Source: Amphiura filiformis
Taxonomy: Eukaryota > Echinodermata > Ophiuroidea > Amphilepidida > Amphiuridae
Reading direction: 5' to 3'
DNA: 64,000 bases
Assembly (NCBI RefSeq): GCF_039555335.1
Contig: NC_092628.1
Span: 73,720,713-73,784,712, forward strand
Below the pieces are notes generated by a model. That model did not search any database. It had not been told where the DNA came from and was given only the letters and a program-made list of their open reading frames with translations. Made by a program: the position numbers and the translations under genes. Positions 45,501 to 51,094 of the stretch are shown here, piece by piece; position 1 is the first letter of the stretch, and each line of letters opens with the position of its first letter.

Positions 45501-48500
45501 CATAATGCTGGAGACTCCTTCAACCAGCAACCAGCACCGGCTGATCTCAGCTTTACATCCCCTAAATATCAAACCTATGAAAGTCCTCAGAGGTCTTCTC
45601 CATCTGTTATCGGTAGAAGTCCACATAAATTCCCTGTGCAGCCATTTGCCCAGCATTCCCCAGGTACCGTAGGCATCGGACACCAAAGGATGCCAAGTCA
45701 AGGACTGAATGCCACTGATATAATGTCCCAGCCACCGTCCAGTATTTACCAACCAATGAGGTATTCCAGTTTCCCCAAATCAGAAATCTCTCCACCAGGT
45801 GGCATATCTGCGATGAGTCATAACCAATCCAGGTTCCCAGGTGGCACACAATCACCAGTAGAAATCAATCAATTCCAGATGCCCAGAGAAGAACCAGATT
45901 TGCCTGTTTTTGGCAGTAGTCCTTCGAAGCAGGCAGTGAATGTTGAACGATCCCCACCTGGGTTCATGGGCGGTGGTGGTGGGAGTAATGCAGCTCCAGA
46001 TGAGCACCCACATCAGCAACCACATTCAATGCACCATATGATGGGTATGAACTACCCATTTGAACACTTACAGTTTGGACAAGGAAGTATGCCTGGATCT
46101 GCGCAAGATACAGCCAAACCATCTCCGAGAGACTTCCATGCGCAAATGTTCCAGCAAGGTCGAAGTCCGAGGATGTTAATCCGTACGCAATGATGGGTAA
46201 TCAGCCTGTCCCTATTGGAATGCGTGCTGCCATGGCAAGATTCAGCAGTGAAGATAGCCCTCAAGGATTCAACCCCGAACGGCACGCACCCGGGAATCAG
46301 CCACAATCTCTCGCCACAAGCTCTGGATTGGGCATGAGCCCTGCCAAGTTTGCAGTAGGTGGTGGCTTGGATGTGTCCGCATGGCATCAGTACACCACCT
46401 TGGCACCGAGTAAGCGCTACTAGCCAGACCCCAATGTCAATGAGATATCCAGCAACAAATAACATGCCAGCATTTGGTAATTTAAACACAAGTCCAGGTA
46501 CACCTCCTTTCTTGCACGATTCAGCACAGACGGACCCGTACGCAAGTAATCCATCTCAGCTTGTCGGTGGCATGCCACCAAGTCCCCAAGCAACCAACTG
46601 CATCAAGCATTTGGCACCAACAACCCATCACAGTTAGGAGTGTCACCCAGTCCTCCAAACACCCAGCTATTTCAGAGCAATTTGTTTGGCACACCAGGTG
46701 TGATTGGTAGTCCAGCAGGTGGTCCAGCATATACTGAGCTCGCCAGCAACAATGCACATGTTGACCAATGACAGTGGACTTGGGCTTGGATATGGAAATA
46801 ATGAGAGCAGTAGTCAGGGCAGCGTTGGAGACAGATTATATCGGTAAGTTAAACAAGAGTGACATTTATTAGGTGCATGAATAAACAAAGGTTTAGATTA
46901 AGCTTATTAAATCCATATATACTTCAACCTAAGAGTGTTTATTACTCATATTAGGGGGAAACATGTATGTGAGTGATAGTGACAAACAATCGAACAAAAC
47001 TTCTCAACTGCTTAAAAGAGGACCCTCAACCTGACTTTAAAAATGCACTTGTCATAAAATCAACATGACTGAAGAGCACTCAAATATTGTTATGCATCAT
47101 TTGACTCCCACTGTTAATTGCAATTAGTGATAATGAAGGACAAGTTAACAGTATACTTATCAGCTTCAAACAAGCTCATTTGAAATGTTACATTCAACAG
47201 AGAAATTTTGCTCAAGTAAATTGAAGATGTTAGAGTCGCATTTTTAGTGACATTTCACCTCTACACTGGTGGTTTCAACAGACTGGCAACCCATCACATC
47301 TGAGTTATTGACAGAGAAGTGGACAAGACCAAGTGGCTCAAAGAAGCCATCTGGATCCGCCAAAAAGGAAAATACACTCTAAACAGGGACGAGAGAGCCT
47401 ATTCATTCATTAATATCTTTGACCAACTCAGTTACCATTGCCTATAAAATGAAACAGTTAAATGTAATAGTGGTAAAACATCACTATAAATGCGAGTCTA
47501 ACACCTTCATTTTTCTTGGAATTGTGCAAAAAGAACAAAACGTATCAGCTGTTTGTAGAGGACTCTCAACCTGACTAATGGGCTTACATTGTCATAAAAT
47601 AAATATGACCGAAGTACACTTTAATAAATGCATCACTGGAATGATAACAATCATGGAAATGAATTACATATGCTTTGTTGTTGTTATTGATGCAGGGAGG
47701 CAGTGTCGAAGTACACTTTAATAAATGCATCATTGGAATCATAACAATCATGGAAATGAATTACATATGCTTTGTTGTTGTTATTGATGCAGGGAGGCAG
47801 TGACTCTTGCTACAACATCCTCCACTTATCCAGCATTCCCTGGGGGCACAGCATCCACAGCAGCTGTACCGACGCACATCAATGTTCACCCCAAGCCGAC
47901 CGTCTTACCATACGCCACACCCACCTACGCCCCACACCAGATGGCTTCACTCTACAACAGCGAAGGACAGCAGTTAGTACACAGTGAGGTTGAAGGTCAG
48001 GGTGTCATAGGTCAGTCTCCGAGGTGATAGTTTGATTGGAGATTATTGTTGTTGTTTTAACAACTTGTACTAATGTTGTTATTAGATCAAATCAATTTTG
48101 TGATTTTTATTACACAGCTAGATTCTTCCTGCATGAAAAACAAATTTGCATATATAAATATAGACATTGTTAAGCTACCTATGTTTACCAAGAGCACTTG
48201 TGGAGTACCTGAGATGCATCTAATAGTAAAATTTTGCAGCACCAATGCTGTACAGCTAGAGGTCTTGATGTGCACAAGAGGTACCTCATGTACTTGTAGA
48301 CTACCCACAGTGTACCTCATAAGTGTCTGCATTGTGCATGGTGGTACTTTTGGACTTTTACATCTTACACCAGGTTGTGAAAAGTGGTAGGTGGCACTGG
48401 GCGAACACAAGTATTCTAGAGTACTTCTGCAACAGGCCAGTGTAAATGTAGAAGTACCCATGGAGTAGCTTGGCTTTGTGGTACCTCATGCAGGAGGAAT

Positions 48501-51094
48501 TTAATTGTATATTTTGTGATTGACCAATTAGGATTATGCACAAAGTAGCATTGATAGAATATTATCAGTATTTTGCCGGGTGTTAAGTAACCAAAATAGC
48601 TATGGCTTTATAAGCTTGGATTTTTAGTAGGTATGAAATAATGCGACAAATCTGTTGTTAGCAAAAAGAAGATTGTCAGCTTTATACTTTGTGTTATATT
48701 TTGAGTGTGTTGATTGGAGCACTGTCTGTGTATTCGATACATACATAGTCCTGTGCAATATGAATACACATGAATATTGTGTATAACACTTGGTCATCTG
48801 AGTAGTCTAAACAGAGATATTATTAATTCAGATTTGGATTTTTTATGAGTATATGTTGTCAAAGATGTCAACTTGGATAGACCAAGAAAGCAGGCTTGGA
48901 AATAAGCAGGAGCCAGGGGGGTCTTAGCTCCGATATAATCTGAAAAAGCTGCTTGTTTCTGTGTGATATAGCCATTCACAGGCTTCCAAGAAAAAGCCAT
49001 TGGCTACCCAATCAAAATGTTTGTTTGATTGATTCATTGATTCTGCATATTGATAATAATTTTTGCCTGTTGATTGTACTTGATGTGTGAAAATTTTGTG
49101 AGCAGCATGGCCATTGTTACGTGAATAGAGCAAATACAGAATTTAAATATAGCCCCTGGGTACAAGCACAGGCTTGTGAACCTAGACTCTTTTTGTAAAA
49201 AAGTAGAAACCTGGTGGTCCCGAATTATTTCCATGCCTGCAAAAAAGCCATCATAATGCAACAAAGAAATGCAACAAAGACATATATGAGTGGCATCAAG
49301 TAATGTCCACACTAGCTTGCTTAACTGGAAATCAACTTGACCACTGGCCATCATCCACCCAACAAGTCTCTGACAGAATGGGTTTAATCCAATTGTTATT
49401 GATTCAAGCAACAATTGGAGAACAAGTGTCAATTAATGATATCTCTGTTTGGTAACACTTAGATGCCAATATTCCTGTGCTACCCATTGTTTTAGTTGAG
49501 ATGTTAGGAACAAATTATTATATTAAGAACATTTATGTTAATGTGGATGACATGCAAGTGAGAGCCCTAGTGTGAGGCCATCATGAATTGTATTCTTGCG
49601 CGTTTGGTGAAGAGGTAATGATAATGAAAAATATCAATTACCAAGCATTTGTTTTATATAATAGCTTAACTATCCTGCATCCTGCATTGAATTTTTAAAG
49701 TGCTTGGCTCTCTGAAGCATGATATGCTGAGTGAAAGAAAGCGGCAGCAATCACAAATTTTGTTTGAAAATCATTTATTTTAAATTGACTTTAGCTTCCA
49801 CGGATTGTGCATCCATAGCAGTTTTGATTATAATGAAGTAAAGCCTTGTTTAGTCCAGTGGAAGCAGGCACTTTTAGTGAATCCATAAAAGCCCAGACTG
49901 GATCTAGTCTGGTTCAGACTGAATATATATAGTTTGGCAAAGTTAATATTTCTATGTGAGTTCTAGAGGTAGTGGTCTTACACTGGGGTCATCACTTGGA
50001 CTTTAATGTGTGCATTTGCAGTAGATTTCAGTCAAGTCAGTACCTAAAATGAATAATGAAAATTAATAATTATCTATGTAGTTTGGAGTTTTTAGTTGGT
50101 TTAGAAAAGCTTGTTTCTTTGTCTTATGTAATCAGGGAGTTGATATGGAAAAAATAGAATCCTAGAGACACTGCAAATATTTGACAGTGGATTTGTAAAT
50201 AATGTAATTTTTGTAGGGTTCAAAGATCAAGATTCAGAGGTTACGTTGGGCTCTGTTCATACTGGAGGATTGCTTGAATTTAAAAAGCTGCTTTATCATA
50301 TTAATGTTTAAATATAGTGAAGACATTCGAGACAAATCTGTTTTCCAATTTAAGTTGTTTTTAAAGATAGTGTGGCAAATACCTCCCAGTGAGTTACACA
50401 CTGAAGAGTCTTGCCCAAATGTAAAGGAAAGAGAGACATGCCCAGTACATGCTGTGTCATGAATCAATTATCGAATGTACCCAATTTTACTTTTGGGTAT
50501 GTATTATATTTCACTAGTTGAGAAAAATATCACATTTAATATCCATATCATACTAGCAGTGGCAGCATTCAAAAATTCACATCGCTTGTGATAAAATGCT
50601 GGTAGCAGTTGAGCAAATGCTACTACCATTTCAGTCTGGGTATTGACTAATTTGCGTTGCTACATACTTGACTTTGCTTCATTTGGTAGCAATTTGACCC
50701 TTGGTATGGTGCCGACTTCCATTCGATATATCAGCTAATCACTTTGCCATTTGAGCTAGTGGATGTTGGTGTAAAATTTTACACCAAAGATGTTACTGTC
50801 ATATTAACTGCTTAGTATGATATGATATGACCATAAGTTCCCATGTTTCTGAAAGTAGTTCTACTTGAACAAAACTGGCAAATCAGCCATTTCTAAAAAT
50901 TGCTACATGAATGCTTTTTTTTCTTGTACTCTTCCAGTGTGAATGGAGTCCAACTGACTTTATTCCGGGGCTTAGTTCATCAGCTGCAAAGTCTTGTTCC
51001 AACATGCACTCTGGATGTTACACACATGCAAGTCCAGAGTGACATGTTTGCTTACAGTGATATGAACTTTGCCCCGGACATGGAGGCTATGTGA
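23644..51094 (+). CDS. TUT4/TUT7-like: Terminal uridylyltransferase, TUT4/TUT7 family (24 coding exons)
   Basis: This is the full coding span; exons are listed separately. The predicted protein, about 2,375 residues, is longer than human TUT4 or TUT7 (roughly 1,500-1,650) because of its low-complexity ends. Order: acidic/basic disordered region (1-309); C2H2 finger (C321, C324, H337, H343); inactive nucleotidyltransferase module (GSS 415-417, NVN at 427-429); PAP-associated domain 1; CCHC 1 (C786, C789, H794, C799); catalytic module (GSS 867-869, D879, D881, D940); PAP-associated domain 2 with H1109 in the HNL motif; CCHC 2 (C1168, C1171, H1176, C1181); Lys/Gln/Pro/Ser-rich tail. In vertebrates these enzymes oligouridylate pre-let-7 (with Lin28) and deadenylated mRNAs in the cytoplasm. 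Vertebrate TUT4/7 carry a third CCHC knuckle; none is seen here. Start: ATG 23644 in context ACCATGG, with an in-frame TAA at 23623. Whether a single invertebrate gene precedes the TUT4/TUT7 split was not tested. Confidence 0.92.
25058..25174 (+). CDS. TUT4/TUT7-like: TUT exon 2: C2H2 (matrin-type) zinc finger
   Basis: A 117-bp exon in phase 0 on both sides (CAACAG|AAA and AAAG|GTGAGT). It encodes 39 residues with CRYC, then 12 residues, His, 5 residues, His: a C-x2-C-x12-H-x5-H finger. TUT4/7 proteins carry a finger at this place, where it contributes to the Lin28:pre-let-7 binding module. The whole finger is on one exon. Confidence 0.9.
25492..25932. mobile_element. Foldback element with TA flanks in TUT intron 2
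   Basis: The left end TTGTTTGTAATAAACGCCCC is matched inverted by GGGGCATTTATTACAAACAA at the right, with one difference. TA lies directly outside each end (25490-25491 and 25933-25934), as in Tc1/mariner-type insertions. A run of ten or more G near 25905-25916 adjoins the right arm. It is 441 bp with no transposase frame. Confidence 0.7.
26333..26510 (+). CDS. TUT4/TUT7-like: TUT exon 3: helical linker before module 1
   Basis: Bounded by GATGCAG|ACC and CCAA|GTAAGT, 178 bp, phase 0 in and phase 1 out. It encodes residues 349-407, starting TKKDQEFLRTLPP and rich in Gln, Leu, Lys and Glu (LTQQELDQRAKIVSRVEQVL), which fits the helices that precede the nucleotidyltransferase fold in Cid1-type enzymes. 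Confidence 0.88.
26530..26920 (+). mobile_element. tRNA-derived SINE in TUT intron 3
   Basis: A tRNA-like head contains an A-box-like TTAGCTCAATTGACAAGGCG near 26550-26570 and a clear B-box GGTTCAAACCC near 26595-26605, the internal promoter of RNA polymerase III. The anticodon arm is degenerate and no mature tRNA fold is expected. The body (CTCGGGGAGCTGATCCTG and so on) runs to a tail near 26920. Target duplications were not resolved, so the ends are approximate. Confidence 0.72.
27577..27720 (+). CDS. TUT4/TUT7-like: TUT exon 4: module 1 pseudo-active site
   Basis: A 144-bp exon (GAACAG|AAT to CAGTA|GTAAGT), phase 1 in and phase 1 out. It encodes CKVHLYGSSVSGFGF, then KDSNVNLDIQMPPDV. The GSS loop of the polymerase-beta-like fold is kept, but the metal-binding D-x-D position, DLD in module 2, reads NVN at 427-429. 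This predicts an inactive module, as in the N-terminal half of vertebrate TUT4/7. Confidence 0.92.
27803..28014. mobile_element. Foldback MITE in TUT intron 4
   Basis: TATACTAAAATGCAGAAAAC near 27801 is matched inverted by GTTTTCTGCATTTTAGTATA ending near 28014. Pairing continues through CGAGCGCG and CGCGCTCG with a few differences, giving arms of about 33 bp. TA flanks both ends within a palindromic context, compatible with a mariner-type MITE. Confidence 0.75.
28592..28664 (+). CDS. TUT4/TUT7-like: TUT exon 5: module 1 core strand
   Basis: A 73-bp exon (TTTACAG|GTG to AAAAC|GTAAGT), phase 1 in and phase 0-plus-2 out. It encodes SDVFTEVVTDFEGKFPC, then INFKDKK. In active family members a third carboxylate lies on the strand equivalent to this region. 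Confidence 0.85.
29507..29747 (+). CDS. TUT4/TUT7-like: TUT exon 6: module 1 helices
   Basis: A 241-bp exon (CCATAG|TGG to AGAG|GTAAGG). It encodes LREYYKLDARVPVLALALRY followed by WAKLCKVDQ, and a segment ending YLQQCEPPVLPVIQE. The RYWAK motif and the LQQ..PPV.P..Q motif are landmarks of Cid1/TUT helices, and the latter recurs in module 2 (exon 12). Confidence 0.92.
29906..30104. mobile_element. Mariner-type MITE in TUT intron 6
   Basis: The ends CTGTAAAACCACTCAATTTC and GAAATTAAATAGTTTTACAG are inverted complements with few differences, and TA lies outside each (29904-29905 and 30105-30106). The interior is built of repeated ATTTCGCTAG and GCGAAATTAA words. Length is 199 bp, with no coding capacity. 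Confidence 0.8.
30717..30888 (+). CDS. TUT4/TUT7-like: TUT exon 7: PAP-associated domain 1, first part
   Basis: A 172-bp exon (TTACAG|AAA to TGAAG|GTTATG), phase 0 in and phase 1 out. It encodes AGELWLDLLKFYVVEMPIEE, then WVITIRNRKPISR and KRLAVE. The GELWLDLLKFY motif is the PAP-associated signature. The donor is weaker than others in the gene, but the joined codon restores AVEDPF, exactly the family motif. Confidence 0.9.
31117..31481. mobile_element. Foldback MITE flanked by TTAA, copy 2, in TUT intron 7
   Basis: The element lies between TTAA at 31117-31120 and 31478-31481 and ends GGGGGTACTACACCCC and GGGGTGTAGTACCCCC. The arms pair almost perfectly for about 150 bp each (for example CACTGGAATTTCAGTGAC and its complement), with a short A+T-rich loop near 31290-31310. 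It shares its outer sequence with the copy at 13979-14345 but has better preserved arms and a different middle, so the family has at least two subtypes here. Confidence 0.88.
31740..32060. repeat. Short tandem repeats in TUT intron 7
   Basis: CACAAGCATCTATGTTTCAA followed by ATGTGTGTGAC is repeated twice near 31745-31807. A second array at about 31905-32045 repeats ACCACAAATTTTGAGGTT-like units of 24-28 bp about five times. Both stop short of the next acceptor at 32114. Confidence 0.8.
32115..32653 (+). CDS. TUT4/TUT7-like: TUT exon 8: end of module 1, linker, first half of CCHC 1
   Basis: A 539-bp exon (TTTCAG|ATC to AAAAG|GTGAGC). It starts DPFATSKKNITKSLTTSIVF, completing PAP-associated domain 1; the position equivalent to the HN motif of module 2 has no His. 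LREALKYFGLPQYL closes the module. A Ser/Thr/Lys-rich linker follows, then CSGCGLEGHVEK, whose final Cys lies on the next exon. Confidence 0.92.
32895..32960. repeat. Two-copy 27-bp tandem repeat in TUT intron 8
   Basis: GGAATGCTCCAGTTACACAC followed by ACTTGTT occurs twice in a row. It is a local duplication of no evident function, 1.7 kb from the hAT-free intron end. Confidence 0.8.
33335..33431 (+). CDS. TUT4/TUT7-like: TUT exon 9: completion of CCHC 1
   Basis: A 97-bp exon (CTTACAG|GAT to TTGTG|GTAAGT), phase 0 in and phase 1 out. It opens with DC, giving the last Cys of C-x2-C-x4-H-x4-C, then EVLIDLIPLPPMPPNFMHKI, which leads into the second catalytic module. The intron position inside a zinc knuckle ties the two exons together. 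Confidence 0.92.
33869..34059 (+). CDS. TUT4/TUT7-like: TUT exon 10: catalytic site of module 2 (DLD)
   Basis: A 191-bp exon (CTGCAG|AAG to CAAG|GTATGT). It encodes LRLFGSSMNGFGFHHSDLDI and CMTLEGARDPK. GSS (867-869) and the D879-L-D881 pair are the nucleotide- and metal-binding signature of Cid1/TUT polymerases. This is the clearest proof of family and of activity in this half. Confidence 0.97.
34206..34343. mobile_element. Short foldback element in TUT intron 10
   Basis: GAGTATGGTAGTGATGTCGG near 34206 is matched inverted near 34324-34343 by CTACATCACTACCAAACTC with about three differences. The interior is CpG-containing. The size, about 138 bp, suits a MITE or solo hairpin. No clear target duplication was seen. 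Confidence 0.65.
34509..34760 (+). CDS. TUT4/TUT7-like: TUT exon 11: third catalytic Asp of module 2
   Basis: A 252-bp, phase-0 exon (TTCACAG|AGC to CTAAG|GTATGT). It includes AKVPIVKFIHRPSRLEGDIS followed by LYNMLAQ. The Asp of EGDISLYN (D940) completes the catalytic triad. The segment ends VYAFKLFAK, the family helix. Confidence 0.96.
35427..35540 (+). CDS. TUT4/TUT7-like: TUT exon 12: module 2 helices
   Basis: A 114-bp, phase-0 exon (TTTCAG|ATC to GGAG|GTAAGA). It encodes ICDIGDASKGSLSSYAYTLM, then TLFFLQQRKPPVIPVLQE. The SLSSYAYxLM and LQQRKPPVIPVLQE motifs are almost invariant in TUT4/7-type enzymes. Confidence 0.95.
35822..36834. mobile_element. 1,013-bp non-autonomous hAT element in TUT intron 12
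   Basis: It begins CAGCCCTCGAATTAA and ends TTAATTCGAGGGCTG, a perfect 15-bp terminal inverted repeat. The flanks are both ATTCTACT (35814-35821 and 36835-36842), an exact 8-bp target duplication. GGGCACGGCAA-type words recur near both ends in opposite orientation as subterminal repeats, where hAT transposases usually bind. No transposase frame is present. Its size accounts for most of the intron length. Confidence 0.93.
37207..37284 (+). CDS. TUT4/TUT7-like: TUT exon 13
   Basis: A 78-bp, phase-0 exon (TTGTAG|TTA to ACTTG|GTAAGT). It encodes LYTGKEKPKAMMEGRNAWFY and DDVRNL. The segment corresponds to the variable insert between the helical bundle and PAP-associated domain 2, where family members carry a motif ending NAWFFD-like. 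Confidence 0.9.
37706..37937 (+). CDS. TUT4/TUT7-like: TUT exon 14: PAP-associated domain 2 with uridine-selecting His
   Basis: A 232-bp exon (TTGCAG|TCA to TAAAA|GTGAGT), phase 0 in and phase 1 out. It encodes ESVGQLWLGMLRFYTEDFDF and later FAIEDPFDLDHNLGGGVSRK. The His of DHNL (H1109) matches the base-contacting His of Cid1 that favours UTP over ATP, so the product should be a uridylyltransferase, not a poly(A) polymerase. Confidence 0.95.
38090..38175 (+). CDS. TUT4/TUT7-like: TUT exon 15: end of module 2
   Basis: An 86-bp exon (GATTAG|TGG to CTTT|GTAAGT). It encodes MATYMMQVLRKTRERFGLPR and RIPPYTDDF, the final helix and the turn out of the catalytic module. Confidence 0.9.
38790..38973 (+). 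CDS. TUT4/TUT7-like: TUT exon 16: CCHC knuckle 2
   Basis: A 184-bp exon (TATATAG|GAC to AAGAG|GTAAAA), phase 0 in and phase 1 out. It encodes DYFFDLEFLSDGKAPPNDRG and then CRVCGKIGHFVKECPRRRP: Cys-x2-Cys-x4-His-x4-Cys with a basic tail. Such a knuckle after module 2 helps hold the uridylated RNA end in the family. Confidence 0.95.
39340..39769 (+). CDS. TUT4/TUT7-like: TUT exon 17: Lys/Pro/Ser-rich linker (frame change inside)
   Basis: The acceptor is TCTTGAAG|ATG. The opening frame encodes DASPKKPEPKGTPQ and onward to about 39600, then meets a stop at 39744-39746. The -1 frame from about 39607 gives a Gly/Ser/Thr-rich stretch ending SSIGDTWEQHK before the good donor CAAG|GTGTGT at 39770. 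The exon length (430) is one base short of the required phase, which fits one missing C in the CCC run at 39604-39606. Alternatively the first frame could splice at a weaker donor, CTG|GTAATA at 39660, which needs no correction. I favour the longer form. Confidence 0.72.
40317..40682 (+). CDS. TUT4/TUT7-like: TUT exon 18: Lys-rich then Gln/Thr/Ala-rich segment
   Basis: A 366-bp exon open throughout with no internal start codon until near its end. The acceptor is ATCAAAAAAG|ACT and the donor AACAG|GTACTG, phase 0 both sides. It begins TGKKTSKKKKKKSQDE and continues with QAS, QKT and TTQ repeats, ending MQQPFKGQQ. The Lys cluster may act as a nuclear or nucleolar signal or RNA contact; the rest is predicted disordered. 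Confidence 0.82.
41264..41515 (+). CDS. TUT4/TUT7-like: TUT exon 19: Gln/Gly-rich repeat segment
   Basis: A 252-bp, phase-0 exon (GTTACAG|GGG to CACAG|GTAGGT). It encodes repeats of the kind GPQ, GMQQ and QQQQQ, with one conserved-looking hydrophobic patch, ILSWMPPGMIL. The Gln-rich low-complexity character suggests condensate or scaffold behaviour, which is inference. Three overlapping alternative frames are shadows. Confidence 0.85.
42089..43018. mobile_element. Probable non-autonomous DNA transposon in TUT intron 19
   Basis: GTGCAACAGAGCATTAATGC plus CCAAAATTT near 42092 is matched inverted near 42990-43016 by GGGCATTTATGCTCTGTTGC, giving terminal repeats of about 28 bp with two or three differences. 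The interior of about 900 bp is A+T-rich and has no transposase frame. A target duplication was not clear. Confidence 0.65.
43270..43595 (+). CDS. TUT4/TUT7-like: TUT exon 20: poly-Gln segment (one-base break)
   Basis: The acceptor is CTATAG|GGA and the donor AAAAAG|GTAAAT. It opens GIQQLQQQQQQQKGLSGN and reads on to NQKYP near 43400, then the frame carrying QKTPQQSAQKMPTQQ takes over to the end (GQKHVPFSKK). The exon is 326 bp where 327 would keep phase 0, and the switch is at the C4 run at 43398-43401. A single missing C explains both facts. If real, it would truncate the protein at a stop about 100 bp later. Confidence 0.8.
44339..44628 (+). CDS. TUT4/TUT7-like: TUT exon 21: tail segment with LSQEEQQESRR helix
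   Basis: A 290-bp exon (CTACAG|CGT to CCACA|GTAAGT). It encodes RLPKAPNLSQEEQQESRRAL, then LQQMGGGLMQMLQADKAQ, an amphipathic helix-like stretch, then a Gly/Ser-rich run. It is more ordered-looking than its neighbours and may be a protein-binding segment. Confidence 0.87.
45395..46843 (+). CDS. TUT4/TUT7-like: TUT exon 22: long Pro/Ser/Gln-rich tail exon (frame changes inside)
   Basis: A 1,449-bp exon (CTACAG|AAT to TATCG|GTAAGT). It reads open from 45396 to about 46170 (HVPQPTSTNASSPRK and so on), then the coding-like frame alternates: 46171-46410, 46411-46590, 46590-46745 and 46745-46843. Composition stays the same (Pro, Ser, Gly, Met, Asn) across switches and the net length is a multiple of three. 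The first switch fits a missing G at 46171-46172, the second an extra A near 46411. The product would be a disordered, SPxx-rich tail with possible proline-directed phosphorylation sites. Confidence 0.75.
46970..47660. repeat. Diverged duplicate in TUT intron 22
   Basis: The phrase GAGGACYCTCAACCTGACT, with GTCATAAAATCAACATGAC-like and CGAAG(T/A)(A/G)CACT words, occurs near 47020-47085 and again near 47555-47620. The second copy runs into the 97-bp tandem duplication that follows. Confidence 0.6.
47610..47803 (+). repeat. 97-bp tandem duplication containing a 3' splice site
   Basis: The unit starts CGAAGTACACTTTAATAAAT and ends GATGCAGGGAGGCAGTG. Copy 1 is 47610-47706 and copy 2 is 47707-47803; they differ at only two or three positions. 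Each copy holds the pyrimidine-rich tract TTTGTTGTTGTTATTGATGC and the AG of an acceptor plus the first bases of exon 23. Use of the first AG (47695) meets an in-frame TAA within about 50 bp; the second (47792) stays open. Confidence 0.9.
47793..48023 (+). CDS. TUT4/TUT7-like: TUT exon 23: C-terminal tail
   Basis: It follows the second duplicated acceptor. It encodes EAVTLATTSSTYPAFPGGTA and later PYATPTYAPHQMASLYNSEG, ending GVIGQSP. Two ends are possible. A TGA at 48025-48027 would stop the protein after SPR. Or a donor at CCGAG|GTGATA (48024) joins exon 24 in a matching phase. The acceptor of exon 24 is strong, so splicing is likely for at least part of the transcripts. Confidence 0.75.
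48891..49239. mobile_element. Non-autonomous hAT element in TUT intron 23
   Basis: The left end CAGGCTTGGAAATAAG is matched inverted by ATTATTTCCATGCCTG at the right. The flanks are CAAGAAAG (48883-48890) and CAAAAAAG (49240-49247), 7 of 8 identical. The AGGAGCCAGG word near the left end resembles that of the 17795-18745 element, so the two may share a family. It is 349 bp with no coding capacity. Confidence 0.8.
50938..51094 (+). CDS. TUT4/TUT7-like: TUT exon 24: C-terminus and stop
   Basis: A long T/C tract and CTTCCAG give a strong acceptor at 50937. Joined in phase to exon 23, the reading is VNGVQLTLFRGLVHQLQ and so on to SDMFAYSDMNFAPDMEAM and TGA at 51092. The first half is unusually hydrophobic for this tail. 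The alternative frame (CEWSPTDFIPGLSSSAAKSC and on to ASPE) looks more like the preceding tail and would join the same acidic end if one base were inserted near 51040. The acidic, aromatic terminus is probably genuine; the first half is uncertain. Confidence 0.62.
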
